In this document: one piece after another, positions 8,249-16,779 of the stretch | How the letters are laid out: every line of letters starts with the position of its first letter | How positions within the stretch are numbered: the stretch's first letter is position 1 | Origin: Clostridiales bacterium | GTDB taxonomy: Bacteria > Bacillota > Clostridia > Christensenellales > Aristaeellaceae | Assembly: GCA_015056255.1 (NCBI GenBank) | Contig: SVGP01000002.1 | Location: 91,829 to 155,828 of the forward strand | Direction: 5' to 3' | Length of the DNA stretch: 64,000 nt | Translations under genes and position numbers: made by a program | Notes under the pieces: model-generated | Told to the model about the DNA's origin: nothing | What the model saw: only the letters and a program-made list of their open reading frames with translations | Databases searched by the model: none

Positions 8249-9697
8249 TCAGGGACGGCCTACGAGGCGGCCCTTGGAAATGGCATAAATGTCGTCGATA
8301 ACCAGCTGGAAGGATACGTCTCTCTTCTCAGCCTTGGCGCGCTCAGCGATCTTGTCCTTGTGGAAGGCCTTAAGATCAGAGGAGAAGGGGAGGTTCGCGC
8401 ACTCCAAGAGGCGAACCGCGCCTTCGTTGTCGCGGGCGGGGAGAATCTTTCCGGCGTTGAAGCGGCTGGGCGCAAACGGAACATCCAGAACGCCTGCCTG
8501 GAACGCGCGTACCGCGCCGATTGCGATATCGCCCTCGCCAAGCTCAAAGACCTTGTCGACGATTGCGCGGGTTTCGGCGGCGATGACTTCCATTTCAGCC
8601 TTTAATACATTTTCGGGCAGGAACTGGTCGCGGAGCATGGAGATGAGCTGCTTGGTGCATCTTAAGCCCTGCGCATTGGCTTCCATCGTGGGAACGCCCA
8701 TGGCCTCGTGGGGGGTCTTTACGATAACCTTGGTGGCGTGGGAGATGGCGGCGGCGGCGCTGCCCCAGCTGATTACGCCGAAGGCCTTGGCTTCGTCCTG
8801 CGGGAAGCCGCCCATCCACTGATGGAAAACGGTGGTGACTTCGCAGCCTTCGTAGCCGTATTTCTCAAGATATTCGTTGGTGAGAGATTCAAGCGTACGG
8901 ATGGCGGCGACGTCCTGAATGAGATTGCCCAGCTGACCGTAGCCGACGGTAATGCTCTTTACGCCCTGCTCGGCAGCCAAAAGCGCTTCGATGATGGCGA
9001 CGGCGTGGGACATAAACGGGGGAACAAGGGTTCCGGTTAACGGTCCAAAGGGCTCGCGGTTGATGCGGATGCCCATTTCTTCATAAAGGCCGATCAGGCG
9101 GTCGACATACATCCAGTCCGCAATGCTTCTGTCCAGCGGAACGCTCTTGGCGTAGGGGATGTTGTAGGAAATTCCGCCGCCCTCGTAGCTGGTAAAGCCG
9201 CCGGCTAAGGTGATTTCGGCAAGAAGTCTTGCATCTGGGGTTCCGTGGCGAACCTGAATCGGGATTTTGACGGCTTCGGTTACTCTCCTGCAGCCGGCTA
9301 CGCCGTGGTTGACGGCGGGGAAGCCGTTGAGCATTGCCATGTTCTGCTTGGCGGACTCGCGGATGCCGTTTTCGGCCTCTTCGTAGCGGTTCAAGCGGGT
9401 GTAGCTGTCGATGGTGGTGGGAAGAAGATCGGCTTCGCCTTCGTTCTGAAGGTACTGCATGAGCTTGATGTGGTTTTCAATCAGCGGGACGCCTGCGCGG
9501 GGCTGAATGAGGGTGCGGTTTTCGTTTTTCGCCTTCAGAAGCTTTGCGGAAAAACGCTTCTCCTGAGGGATGGCTTCTTGATATTTAACGGCTTCGTCAA
9601 AGGTTACGTCCTTGCCGGTTGTCCATTGTCCCAATACGATTTTGCGCTGCCATTCAAAGGCGTCGCGGGTGAGCTTGCGATTTTTGATCTCTAACAT
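8249..9697 (-). CDS. glmE: Glutamate mutase epsilon subunit (methylaspartate mutase E)
   Basis: Catalytic (beta/alpha)8-barrel subunit of coenzyme B12-dependent glutamate mutase, which rearranges L-glutamate to (2S,3S)-3-methylaspartate together with the sigma subunit. It is 482 residues, the family length. The stretches [15 protein letters not shown] (substrate-binding Arg region) and [15 protein letters not shown] are characteristic. It starts one base after the mutL stop, with AAGGAG inside the end of mutL. Its position between mutL and mal is the standard order for this pathway. Confidence 0.95.
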   Translation of the reverse strand: MLEIKNRKLTRDAFEWQRKIVLGQWTTGKDVTFDEAVKYQEAIPQEKRFSAKLLKAKNENRTLIQPRAGVPLIENHIKLMQYLQNEGEADLLPTTIDSYTRLNRYEEAENGIRESAKQNMAMLNGFPAVNHGVAGCRRVTEAVKIPIQVRHGTPDARLLAEITLAGGFTSYEGGGISYNIPYAKSVPLDRSIADWMYVDRLIGLYEEMGIRINREPFGPLTGTLVPPFMSHAVAIIEALLAAEQGVKSITVGYGQLGNLIQDVAAIRTLESLTNEYLEKYGYEGCEVTTVFHQWMGGFPQDEAKAFGVISWGSAAAAISHATKVIVKTPHEAMGVPTMEANAQGLRCTKQLISMLRDQFLPENVLKAEMEVIAAETRAIVDKVFELGEGDIAIGAVRAFQAGVLDVPFAPSRFNAGKILPARDNEGAVRLLECANLPFSSDLKAFHKDKIAERAKAEKRDVSFQLVIDDIYAISKGRLVGRP

Positions 9698-9698
9698 G

Positions 9699-11057
9699 TC
9701 AGGTGAGCTCCTTCCCTAAGATTGCTTTGGCCGCTTCGGGATACTTTTTGGTCAAAAGACCCGCAGCGGAGAGAATGTAATTTTTGTCGAGAACTGCTTC
9801 GGCAGTCCGGGGCATGAGGGATTCGGGGCATTGGGTGGTCTGCATGGCGGTTTTTGCGATTTCCTCAGCACGCTGCATGCGGACGAGCGCGCCGCCTGTC
9901 AAAACAAGTTTGGTGCATCTGGTCAAATCCTTGCCGGTCTGCTGATAGGCCACGCCCATGGGCGTGAACACCTGCTCAATCGTGCCGCTGTGGCGGATGA
10001 GCCCGGTTTCAACAGCCAGGGTCGCGAGGGCAAAGTCCATGCTTTTTTCGTCTTCCGTCTCAGCCAAAATGCCGGGATCTGCATGAATTTTGTCAATCCA
10101 GGACTGAACGGTTTCTTGGGATACGCCGGATAGCTCGGCTACCCGCTCAATGCCCGCCGCTTCCGTAACGCCGTAGGCGGAATAGCGCATGCCGATGTCG
10201 CCTTCCACGGTGCGCTTGGCGTAGGGCTCGGGAAGCCCGCGAAGCACGGTTCCGGCCTTGGTGGGCAGGCCTTCGGTGATTGAGTAGATGTCCGTGGTCG
10301 CGCCGCCGAGATCCACTGCCATCAGTTCCCCGGTAAAGGAGGAAAGAAGCGTAAGCGCTTCCATGACGGCGGCAGGCGTCGGCATGATGATATCCGATAA
10401 AAGCGACTGCGCTTTGCTTAAGCCCTTTGCGGATACGATTCTTCTTAAAAACAGATCGCGGATGGCTTTCTGGGTGGGAAGAATATTGAGCTGTCCGAAC
10501 TGGGGCATGACGTTTTCGCAGGATACCGTTTCCTTCCCAGCTTCTTCAAGGATGCTTACGCACTTTTTAAGCGCGGAGCGGTTGCATGCGACAACGACTG
10601 GGAATTTTGCCTTCACCCTTGAAAGCACGCCGGCGTTGTGAATGCAGCAGGCGGAGTTTCCACCGTCGGTGCCGCCGCAAAGAAGGGCGATATCGGGCTT
10701 TAATCGCTCGATTTCCTCTTCGTCCTCCTCCGTCATTTCGTAGGCGAAGGTTTTGATGACCTTTGCGCCCGCGCCGAGGGCAGCTCGCTTGGCGGCTTCC
10801 GCGGTTAAGGATGGAACAAGGCCGCAGGCGATCATCCGAAGGCCGCCGGCAGCGGAGGAGCAGGCGAGAGTATCTGAAAATTCGGTAATACCGGTAGTTG
10901 CCTTTAATTCGGCAAGCGCTTTTTCAAGGCCGATGGAGATATCCTCTTCAACGGTCGTAAAGCTCTGCGCAGTGCCGTAAAGAAAACCGGTTTCACCGTC
11001 TATGGATGTAACTTTGGTGTAGGTGCTTCCGAAGTCGATCAGAAGGACGGGCTTCAT
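9699..11057 (-). CDS. mutL: MutL/GlmL, glutamate mutase-associated ASKHA protein
   Basis: A 452-residue actin/Hsp70-fold ATPase regularly found between the two glutamate mutase genes (MutL/GlmL, not the mismatch-repair MutL). The phosphate-binding loops are [10 protein letters not shown] at the N-terminus and [13 protein letters not shown] in the middle; LLCGGTDGG is a further conserved patch. Its role is thought to be chaperoning or reactivating the B12 enzyme, but this is not firmly proven. It overlaps the end of glmS by ATGA, so translation is coupled. Confidence 0.92.
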   Translation of the reverse strand: MKPVLLIDFGSTYTKVTSIDGETGFLYGTAQSFTTVEEDISIGLEKALAELKATTGITEFSDTLACSSAAGGLRMIACGLVPSLTAEAAKRAALGAGAKVIKTFAYEMTEEDEEEIERLKPDIALLCGGTDGGNSACCIHNAGVLSRVKAKFPVVVACNRSALKKCVSILEEAGKETVSCENVMPQFGQLNILPTQKAIRDLFLRRIVSAKGLSKAQSLLSDIIMPTPAAVMEALTLLSSFTGELMAVDLGGATTDIYSITEGLPTKAGTVLRGLPEPYAKRTVEGDIGMRYSAYGVTEAAGIERVAELSGVSQETVQSWIDKIHADPGILAETEDEKSMDFALATLAVETGLIRHSGTIEQVFTPMGVAYQQTGKDLTRCTKLVLTGGALVRMQRAEEIAKTAMQTTQCPESLMPRTAEAVLDKNYILSAAGLLTKKYPEAAKAILGKELT

Positions 11058-11488
11058 GCGTTTTCAGCCGCCTTTTCGCGCGCCTCGAAGTCCTTGATCA
11101 GGGCCTCGATGGTGACCTCGGGCGGGGTGCCGGGGCCGAATACCTTGTCAAAGCCCATGGCGTGGAAGCGCTTTTCGACTTCTTCAAAGGGCTGCTTGCC
11201 GACGACGATGTTGCCGCCAACGTAGAGGAGAATGCCCTTTAAGCCCGCTTCGTCGCACTTGTCGCGAAGTCCGCGGCAATCGAGCTCGCCATGGCCGTAC
11301 AGGGAAGAAACGACGATGGCCTGTGCGCCGGATTCGATGGCGGCCTCGATGAATTCCTCCTGAGAAACCATTACGCCAAGATTGACGACGTTGAAGCCTG
11401 CCTGCGTAAAGGCAAAGTTCAGAATCTGGTTGCCGACTGCGTGTACATCGGCGCCGATTACGCCCAGAACCATGGTGCGATTGGGCAT
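11054..11488 (-). CDS. glmS: Glutamate mutase sigma subunit (B12-binding)
   Basis: A 144-residue cobalamin-binding subunit of glutamate mutase. The base-off/His-on signature DxHxxG is seen as [12 protein letters not shown] (residues about 13-24), followed by SSLYGHGE and GGNIVVGK, the other B12-contacting loops. It is the first gene of the glmS-mutL-glmE-mal unit, preceded by AAGGAGG and its own promoter at 11525-11553. The symbol glmS is used here for the mutase subunit and is not glucosamine-6-phosphate synthase. Confidence 0.95.
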   Translation of the reverse strand: MPNRTMVLGVIGADVHAVGNQILNFAFTQAGFNVVNLGVMVSQEEFIEAAIESGAQAIVVSSLYGHGELDCRGLRDKCDEAGLKGILLYVGGNIVVGKQPFEEVEKRFHAMGFDKVFGPGTPPEVTIEALIKDFEAREKAAENA

Positions 11489-11517
11489 GGAAATCCCTCC
11501 TTATAGTAAATAACCTA

Positions 11518-11530
11518 TATCAATATGATA
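11518..11530. promoter_or_regulatory. Candidate operator overlapping the glmS -10 box
   Basis: Palindrome TATCA-N3-TGATA covering the -10 element. The surrounding 40 bases repeat the word ATTGA three times on the minus strand. The GntR regulator encoded just upstream could bind here (inference). Confidence 0.35.
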
Positions 11531-11553
11531 AAACGAATTAGATCAATTGTCAA
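11525..11553 (-). promoter_or_regulatory. Promoter of glmS-mutL-glmE-mal
   Basis: TTGACA (11553-11548), 17-base spacer, TATCAT (11530-11525) on the minus strand, 37 bases before the glmS start. Confidence 0.8.
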
Positions 11554-11630
11554 TCGCGTGTATAAATTTAATATGTTAACAGGGGATATGAGAATATAAA
11601 TATTTTCCAAAATAACGCAAAGCGCGCCCG

Positions 11631-12602
11631 TCAGTGCCTTTCGGCAAGGACGGAAACGCGCCTTGATATAGAGAGCATGGAGCCTTCGTCAACGACCAGA
11701 TCGAAGACGACGGCGGTATTTACTTTTTGAGAAAATACGGTGAGCAATCTCATTTCAGAGTCGTCTGCAAAAGCGGCAACGTCGGATGGCGTGATCACGT
11801 GGGTGAAAGCGTCAAGCGAAGCTTGTGTGAGCGTGCCTGCGGGAATAAAGACGAGAGAAACGGGCAAAGAAAGCTGCTTTACCGTCTTTTTGACGAGCTT
11901 ATAAAATACATCGCTTTGCGCATACACGCAGACCCTTGCGCCCTCGGGCAAACGCGCCAGGTGAAGAATCGTCTGCGGCGCGGGCGCGAGTACAAACGGG
12001 CAAACAGCATCCGTTTTTTCTGATAAAATGGCGGAGACTTCGTTGATAAGCGAGGATTCGCAAACGACCAGCGGGTATTCGGATAATGCGATTTCACCGC
12101 TGATCCTTACATCCTCCATCGTAAAGGAAACAGGATCAATCGAGGGAATCTCCGACAAACGGTAAAACGCGCACCTTAATGCTTCCGGATATTTCGCAAT
12201 CAGCGCAACGGGAAGCACGTATCTGTCCTGATCCATCTGCGCAAGGCGCAAAGATAAAAGCATGCGCGCTTCCATCTGCGAAAAGCCCATCGAGGAGAGC
12301 GACTGAAAAAGGCCGTCGATGGCCTCGATGGCCATATCTTTCCTGCTTTTGCCGTTTTCTTTTGGAACGGAAACGAATGTGCCTCGCCCGGGGGTCAGCT
12401 CAATTAAGCCCTGCGCCTTCAAAAGCCCTAAGGCCTGGCGCACGGTTCCGGCAGAAAGCCCGCTTTTTGAGCACATTTCCTTTACGGTCGGCATGCGCTG
12501 ACCGGGCAGGAGACGGCCTTCCTCTATATCGCTTCTGATTTCACGGGCAAGGCGAAGATAATGCTTTTCCGGCTTGTCCTCACTGATCGGGCGTAAAATC
12601 AT
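11631..12602 (-). CDS. GntR-family transcriptional regulator
   Basis: A 323-residue regulator. Residues about 15-80 form the winged helix-turn-helix: REIRSDIEEGRLLPGQRMPT, then KEMCSKSGLSAGTVRQAL and the wing TPGRGTFV. The remaining 240 residues are an alpha/beta domain that I do not recognise as FCD or UTRA, presumably the ligand sensor. It is the last gene of the peptidase-to-hydratase operon, overlapping the hydratase beta gene by one base, and stands directly before the glutamate mutase promoter, so it likely controls glutamate or mesaconate use. Target and ligand are inferred. Confidence 0.85.
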   Translation of the reverse strand: MILRPISEDKPEKHYLRLAREIRSDIEEGRLLPGQRMPTVKEMCSKSGLSAGTVRQALGLLKAQGLIELTPGRGTFVSVPKENGKSRKDMAIEAIDGLFQSLSSMGFSQMEARMLLSLRLAQMDQDRYVLPVALIAKYPEALRCAFYRLSEIPSIDPVSFTMEDVRISGEIALSEYPLVVCESSLINEVSAILSEKTDAVCPFVLAPAPQTILHLARLPEGARVCVYAQSDVFYKLVKKTVKQLSLPVSLVFIPAGTLTQASLDAFTHVITPSDVAAFADDSEMRLLTVFSQKVNTAVVFDLVVDEGSMLSISRRVSVLAERH

Positions 12603-13168
12603 TATTCCTCCGTATCGGGCTCGGCGTATTTTTTCGGGCCTTCAACATATACGTTGTTGCCAAGAGAGTCGATCAGAACAACCGCGGGGAAATCCTTGAC
12701 TTCAAAGCGGTGCAAAGCTTCCGCGCCGAGATCCTCGTATGCGATGACTTCGGCGGACAGGATTCTCTGGGAAATGAGCGCCGCCGCACCGCCGACTGCG
12801 CCAAAGTACACCGCGCCTACTTCCTTCATAGCTTCAACGACCTTGTCGTTTCTTTTACCCTTGCCCATCATGCCAAGAAGGCCTGCGTGAAGTAGCTGGG
12901 GCGTATAGGCGTCCATGCGGTAGGAGGTGGTGGGGCCTGCGGAACCGACAGCGTGGCCGGGAGAAGCGGGGCAGGGTCCGACGTAGTAAATGAGCTGGTT
13001 TTTGATATCAAAGGGGAGCGGACGGCCTTCTTCAAGGCATGCGACCAGGCGCTTGTGGGCGGCGTCGCGGGAGGTGTACATTACGCCGGAAAGCAAGACG
13101 GTGTCGCCAGCGCGCAGGGTTTTCAGCTGTTCTTTATCAAGCGGAAGATTTACGCGGATATTTTCCAT
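12602..13168 (-). CDS. Class I fumarase-type Fe-S hydratase, beta subunit; probable mesaconase subunit
   Basis: A 188-residue C-terminal-type subunit of two-subunit, oxygen-sensitive class I fumarate hydratases. It shows LLSGVMYTSRDAAHKR near the N-terminus, YYVGPCPASPGHAVGSAGPT and the substrate-loop SYRMD, then GMMGKGKR, all characteristic of the swivelling domain. It starts 15 bases after the alpha gene ends. Such enzymes hydrate fumarate to malate and, in methylaspartate-fermenting clostridia, mesaconate to (S)-citramalate. The setting favours mesaconase, but fumarase cannot be excluded. Confidence 0.88.
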   Translation of the reverse strand: MENIRVNLPLDKEQLKTLRAGDTVLLSGVMYTSRDAAHKRLVACLEEGRPLPFDIKNQLIYYVGPCPASPGHAVGSAGPTTSYRMDAYTPQLLHAGLLGMMGKGKRNDKVVEAMKEVGAVYFGAVGGAAALISQRILSAEVIAYEDLGAEALHRFEVKDFPAVVLIDSLGNNVYVEGPKKYAEPDTEE

Positions 13169-13183
13169 ACGAATGAGCCTCCT

Positions 13184-14029
13184 TTAAATAATGGCGTGGG
13201 CGTGACGCGCCGCATGGCAAACGATATTGATGGCGCAGGGCATGCCCGCGATGTGGGTGGGATAGGTTTCAATGTTCACCTTAAGGCAGGTGGTGCTTCC
13301 GCCGATGCCGGCAGGGCCGATGCCGAGTTTGTTGATTTTTTCAAGCAGCTTGTCTTCAAGGGCGGCATATCTGGGGTCGGGGTTTACGGTGTCGATGGCG
13401 CGCGCGGTCATGCGCTTGGCCATGATGGTGGCCATTTCCATGGTGCCGCCGATACCGACGCCGACGATGATGGGCGGACAGGGGTTGGGGCCAGCGTTTT
13501 TCACGGTGTCAACGACGAATTTGATGATGCCCTTTTCGCCGTCTGCAGGAACCAGCATCTTGATGGCGGACATGTTTTCGCTGCCAAAGCCCTTGGGCGT
13601 TACGAGAATGTCGATCTTATCGCCGGGAACGATGCGTGTGTGGATGATGGCGGGGGTGTTATCCTTGGTGTTTACGCGGTCGTAGAGGGGATCGCGGACA
13701 ACGCTCTTTCTTAAATAGCCCTCGGTGTATGCAGCGCGAACGGCGGCGTTTACGGTTTCGGTAAAGTCTCCGCCTTCAATATGCACATCCTGACCGATGT
13801 CCATGAAGATGACGCACATGCCGGTGTCCTGGCAGATGGCGACGCGCTCGCGGGCGGCGATGTCGTAGTTTTCAATCAGCTGATTTAAAACCACCTTGCC
13901 GCTGGGCGATTTTTCGCATTCGGCACAGTTTTTAACGCAATTATAGACATCGCTTCCGATATCGTAGCTGGCTTTGAGAATCAGATCATAAATCGTGTCC
14001 TTGATGGTTGCGGCCTGAATTACTCGCAT
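13184..14029 (-). CDS. Class I fumarase-type Fe-S hydratase, alpha subunit; probable mesaconase subunit
   Basis: A 281-residue subunit that holds the [4Fe-4S] cluster of class I fumarases, tartrate dehydratases and mesaconases. The three conserved Cys lie in ICQDTGM, NPCPPIIVGVGIGG and TTCLKVN. The start at ATG 14029 is chosen because GGGAGGG lies about 7 bases upstream; a longer frame would run back into the CitG-like gene. It overlaps the 3' end of that gene by 10 bases. With the beta subunit it would hydrate mesaconate produced by Mal (inference from the gene neighbourhood). Confidence 0.88.
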   Translation of the reverse strand: MRVIQAATIKDTIYDLILKASYDIGSDVYNCVKNCAECEKSPSGKVVLNQLIENYDIAARERVAICQDTGMCVIFMDIGQDVHIEGGDFTETVNAAVRAAYTEGYLRKSVVRDPLYDRVNTKDNTPAIIHTRIVPGDKIDILVTPKGFGSENMSAIKMLVPADGEKGIIKFVVDTVKNAGPNPCPPIIVGVGIGGTMEMATIMAKRMTARAIDTVNPDPRYAALEDKLLEKINKLGIGPAGIGGSTTCLKVNIETYPTHIAGMPCAINIVCHAARHAHAII

Positions 14030-14874
14030 ATAATTCCCTCCCGTTTTGATTGTATGAGTATTTTTATGAACATGGCGGCGGCCAGAAGATCGGCGCATCC
14101 GCCGGGACTTAAACGCTTGTTTATGAAAATGATGTCCATGCGCTCGGCGTTTTTCAGAAAATCGCCTTTGATCGCTTCTCCGGCGAGCGATTTTGAAAGC
14201 TTTAGCCCGTGAATCCCTCCGCGCGAATAGATGCAGGTGTCGTTGGTTTTCGAAATCAGATGCAAAAGCGCATAAACGCCTGCGTCATTTTCGCTGAACC
14301 CTTTATGAAGTGCATCCTCAAGTGCGGGCAGCGCGACATGCAAAATACCAGGATACCCTGAAATCGCTTCTCCGCGCGCGCCTGAAAGACACGCGTTTTT
14401 GTAAGCAAAATCGCCGTGCGTGGACGGGAACAGGCGTGCAGTTTCCAAAGAGCCAAAGGAAGCTTTTTTTGAAAGCTCCGACGCGGTTTTTAAAATGGCT
14501 TCCGCTGAAATTTCCCCTTCGCCCATCAATCGCCCGAACGCGCCGGCAAGAAGACAAAAGCAGTATATCGCGCCCTTGTGCGTATTTACGCCGCCATTTG
14601 CCTTGAACATGGCTTTTTCTGCTTCAAGTCCAATCGATTGAAGCGAGTGAAAGGCAATTTCAAAGGGCGATTTTTTCGTATCAAGCCCGCTTTGTGCGCA
14701 CGCCCCGATATAGGGCGCAATCGTTTCCGCGCTTTTTAAAAGCATCGAAAGCGTCATGTCCTGATGCGCGCCCGTATTGTTTCTATCGACAAGGCCGGGC
14801 TTGGGGGTGACGTTCGCCTCAAATGTAAGCGCGTAAAGCGCGGCGTTTTTGACGAAATCGATGAGCTGCGTCAT
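14020..14874 (-). CDS. citG: CitG/MdcB-family triphosphoribosyl-dephospho-CoA synthase
   Basis: A 284-residue protein of the CitG family, which makes 2'-(5''-triphosphoribosyl)-3'-dephospho-CoA, the precursor of the prosthetic group on the acyl carrier subunit of citrate, citramalate or malonate lyases and decarboxylases. Conserved stretches are EANVTPKPGLVDRNN near the N-terminus, NTHKGAIYCFC in the middle and SKTNDTCIYSRGG near the C-terminus. Next to mesaconase and glutamate mutase genes it most likely serves citramalate lyase, whose subunits must be encoded elsewhere. It overlaps the deformylase-like gene by ATGA. Confidence 0.82.
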   Translation of the reverse strand: MTQLIDFVKNAALYALTFEANVTPKPGLVDRNNTGAHQDMTLSMLLKSAETIAPYIGACAQSGLDTKKSPFEIAFHSLQSIGLEAEKAMFKANGGVNTHKGAIYCFCLLAGAFGRLMGEGEISAEAILKTASELSKKASFGSLETARLFPSTHGDFAYKNACLSGARGEAISGYPGILHVALPALEDALHKGFSENDAGVYALLHLISKTNDTCIYSRGGIHGLKLSKSLAGEAIKGDFLKNAERMDIIFINKRLSPGGCADLLAAAMFIKILIQSKREGIICE

Positions 14875-15281
14875 ATGATGACGCCTTCCAGATGATCCAT
14901 TTCGTGCTGAATAATCTGGGCGGTAAAGCCCTTGTAGGTTTTGATGCGCGTCTGAAACTGTTCGTTTTCAAACTGAACCTTAATAGACTTGAAACGCTTG
15001 CACGGCCTTACGCCGACGAGTGAAAGACAGCCTTCCTCGGTTTTGAAGGCGTCATCCGCCTTTAACAGGCGGGGATTAAACATTACAACGTACTTCCCTT
15101 CGTCATTGAATGCGATGATGCGCTTTGTTTCGCCGATCATGTTGGCGGCCATGCCCACGCATTCCTCTGTATGGGCTTTTAGCGTGTCCAGAAGATCCTG
15201 CGCAATTCCAAGATCGTCCTTTGTCGCGGTCTTGGACGGTTTTTTTAAAAAATCTATGGTTCGCATGATGGGGCGGATCAT
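14871..15281 (-). CDS. Peptide deformylase-like protein lacking the motif I Gln
   Basis: A 136-residue protein of the polypeptide deformylase fold. Motif II (EEGCLSLVG, the Cys zinc ligand) and motif III (QHEMDHLEG, two His ligands and the catalytic Glu) are intact. Motif I reads CVGMAANMIG where true deformylases have G-x-G-x-A-A-x-Q, so both the first Gly and the oxyanion-stabilising Gln are changed. It may be a deformylase with altered activity or a paralogue with another amide substrate. It lies in an amino-acid fermentation operon between an M42 peptidase and CitG, not beside fmt, which also hints at a non-canonical role. Confidence 0.8.
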   Translation of the reverse strand: MIRPIMRTIDFLKKPSKTATKDDLGIAQDLLDTLKAHTEECVGMAANMIGETKRIIAFNDEGKYVVMFNPRLLKADDAFKTEEGCLSLVGVRPCKRFKSIKVQFENEQFQTRIKTYKGFTAQIIQHEMDHLEGVII

Positions 15282-16349
15282 TTAAAAGCCTCCGATAATA
15301 TCCGCATTCAGACGGCGAATGATTTCTGTTGCCAGCTTTACGGCGTTTTCAAAATCCTTATAGGCGGCAATACCGTAGTGAGAATGGATATACCTCACCG
15401 GAAGTCCGATCACGATGACCGGAACGCCCTCGTTTGACAGATGAATGCTTGCGCCGTTGGTGCTTCCACCGGTGCGCACAGACTCCTGAACGGGAATATT
15501 CAGTTCCCGCGCAAGATCCAGCGCATATTTCTGATAGCGGGGATTGGTGATCATGCCGGTATCAATATGGCGAAGCATCGGGCCTTTTTTAAGAGCGGTC
15601 TGAATCAGATATCCCGGTTGAACGGTGTCGTCCGCAGGGCAGCCCTCAAACACGATAGCAATGTCCGGCTTTACGGTGCTTGCCGTAACCCTCGCGCCGC
15701 GAACGCCCACTTCCTCCTGAACGCTCATCGCGCCCACAACGTCAACATCCAGATTTTCGCTCTTAAGGGCATCGAGCGTTGCCAAAATAGCGGCACAGCC
15801 CAAACGGCAGTCAAACGCCTTTCCCATCATAAGATCGTGCTTTTCGTCATATGTAAAGTCCACATCGGGAACGACGGGCGCAGCGATACGAATGCCGAAA
15901 TCATCATGCGCTTCCTCATCAGATACTGCGCCAATGTCAATTGCCATTTCGCTGACATCAGGAACGCGGCCTGCTTCCGCAGCAGACATAAAATGCGGGG
16001 GCTTGGCGGTGACAATGCCGGGCACATAGCTTCCATCCGCAGCCTTTACGCGAACCTTGTGCGCAGGAATGTTGGTGTATACCCAACCGCCGATAGTAAT
16101 AAACTGAAGGGTTCCGTTGGGCTTAATGGCCTGAACCATAAAGCCAACCTCGTCCGAATGCCCGTCCAGCTGAACGACAGGGCGCTTTCCGTTGTTTTCA
16201 GGGCGGCGAATGTAAAAATTACGCATCCTGTCTTCCGATACCTCAAAGGAGGGATTGGCATATTTGCGCGCAACGGAAACGACTTCATCTTCAAAGCCGC
16301 TTACGCCGTTGGCGTTTGAAAAATCGCGGATCATATTGAGATGCTTCAT
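15282..16349 (-). CDS. M42-family metallo-aminopeptidase
   Basis: A 355-residue M42 peptidase (glutamyl aminopeptidase/endoglucanase-like; cytosolic, forms large oligomers). The metal and catalytic residues appear as QLDGHSDEVGF, DDCRLGCA-type DCRLGC, SVQEEVGVRGA (the Glu-Glu pair), FEGCPADD and IHSHYG (last His ligand). ATG 16349 is the start: GAGG precedes it, and the perfect promoter at 16390-16417 lies between it and the upstream ATGs. It heads a six-gene minus-strand operon ending in the GntR gene and would supply free amino acids for fermentation. Confidence 0.9.
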   Translation of the reverse strand: MKHLNMIRDFSNANGVSGFEDEVVSVARKYANPSFEVSEDRMRNFYIRRPENNGKRPVVQLDGHSDEVGFMVQAIKPNGTLQFITIGGWVYTNIPAHKVRVKAADGSYVPGIVTAKPPHFMSAAEAGRVPDVSEMAIDIGAVSDEEAHDDFGIRIAAPVVPDVDFTYDEKHDLMMGKAFDCRLGCAAILATLDALKSENLDVDVVGAMSVQEEVGVRGARVTASTVKPDIAIVFEGCPADDTVQPGYLIQTALKKGPMLRHIDTGMITNPRYQKYALDLARELNIPVQESVRTGGSTNGASIHLSNEGVPVIVIGLPVRYIHSHYGIAAYKDFENAVKLATEIIRRLNADIIGGF

Positions 16350-16389
16350 AGATATTGCCTCACAGTCGATTAAAAATATCCATAGTTTC

Positions 16390-16417
16390 ATTATAGCCAA
16401 ACCTTTGTTTATGTCAA
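16390..16417 (-). promoter_or_regulatory. Consensus promoter of the M42 peptidase operon
   Basis: TTGACA (16417-16412), 16-base spacer, TATAAT (16395-16390) on the minus strand; both hexamers are perfect. Confidence 0.88.
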
Positions 16418-16512
16418 TGATTGTGTGGGTAAACATTTTTTGAGGTTTTATAACGCATCCGTCCGCTGATCAAGCCGGAACGATTATTTTCCGGTTTGCC
16501 CGAAAAAAAGTA

Positions 16513-16541
16513 TTGACAAAGGGAAAGAAAAACTGTATAAT
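16513..16541 (+). promoter_or_regulatory. Consensus promoter of the tRNA-Ser pair
   Basis: TTGACA (16513-16518), 17-base spacer, TATAAT (16536-16541); both hexamers are perfect, 18 bases before the first tRNA. Confidence 0.9.
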
Positions 16542-16558
16542 ACTAAACGCTGGTTCGA

Positions 16559-16644
16559 GGAGAGATGGCCGAGTGGTTGAAGGCGCTGGTCTTGAAAACC
16601 AGTGATGTCGAAAGGCACCGGGGGTTCGAATCCCTCTCTCTCCG
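16559..16644 (+). tRNA. tRNA-Ser (anticodon TGA)
   Basis: An 86-base class II tRNA. Acceptor GGAGAGA pairs with TCTCTCC, discriminator G. The anticodon arm is CTGGT-CTTGAAA-ACCAG (TGA), followed by a long variable arm and the T arm with TTCGAAT. CCA is not encoded. Confidence 0.96.
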
Positions 16645-16654
16645 TACCGGCCAT

Positions 16655-16743
16655 GGAGAAGTACCCAAGAGGCCGAAGGGGCTCCCCTGCTAAGGGAGTA
16701 GGCTGGGATAACCGGCGCGAGGGTTCAAATCCCTCCTTCTCCG
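16655..16743 (+). tRNA. tRNA-Ser (anticodon GCT)
   Basis: An 89-base class II tRNA. Acceptor GGAGAAG pairs with CTTCTCC, discriminator G. The anticodon arm is CTCCC-CTGCTAA-GGGAG (GCT), with a long variable arm and T arm GAGGG-TTCAAAT-CCCTC. CCA is not encoded. It is co-transcribed with the tRNA 10 bases upstream. Confidence 0.96.
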
Positions 16744-16748
16744 TAAAA

Positions 16749-16779
16749 ACCAAGTTCCGAACGGAACTTGGTTTTTTTT
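16749..16779 (+). terminator. Terminator of the tRNA-Ser pair
   Basis: Perfect stem CCAAGTTCC/GGAACTTGG (16750-16771) around loop GAAC, followed by eight T. Confidence 0.92.

Noticed and set aside
7019..8605. Long plus-strand frames of 193 and 251 codons
   Set aside because: They lie opposite mal and glmE, have no family resemblance and no ribosome-binding site; they are shadows of high-GC third positions.
12953..13714. Plus-strand frame of 253 codons
   Set aside because: Opposite the hydratase genes, Gly/Ala/Asp-rich without any domain; a shadow frame.
15441..16319. Plus-strand frame of 292 codons
   Set aside because: Completely opposite the M42 peptidase gene, whose motifs are clear; no own signals.
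16484..16753. Minus-strand frame of 89 codons with repeated GFEPS/GFEPP words
   Set aside because: It is the antisense of the two tRNA-Ser genes; this is a classic false protein seen opposite tRNAs.
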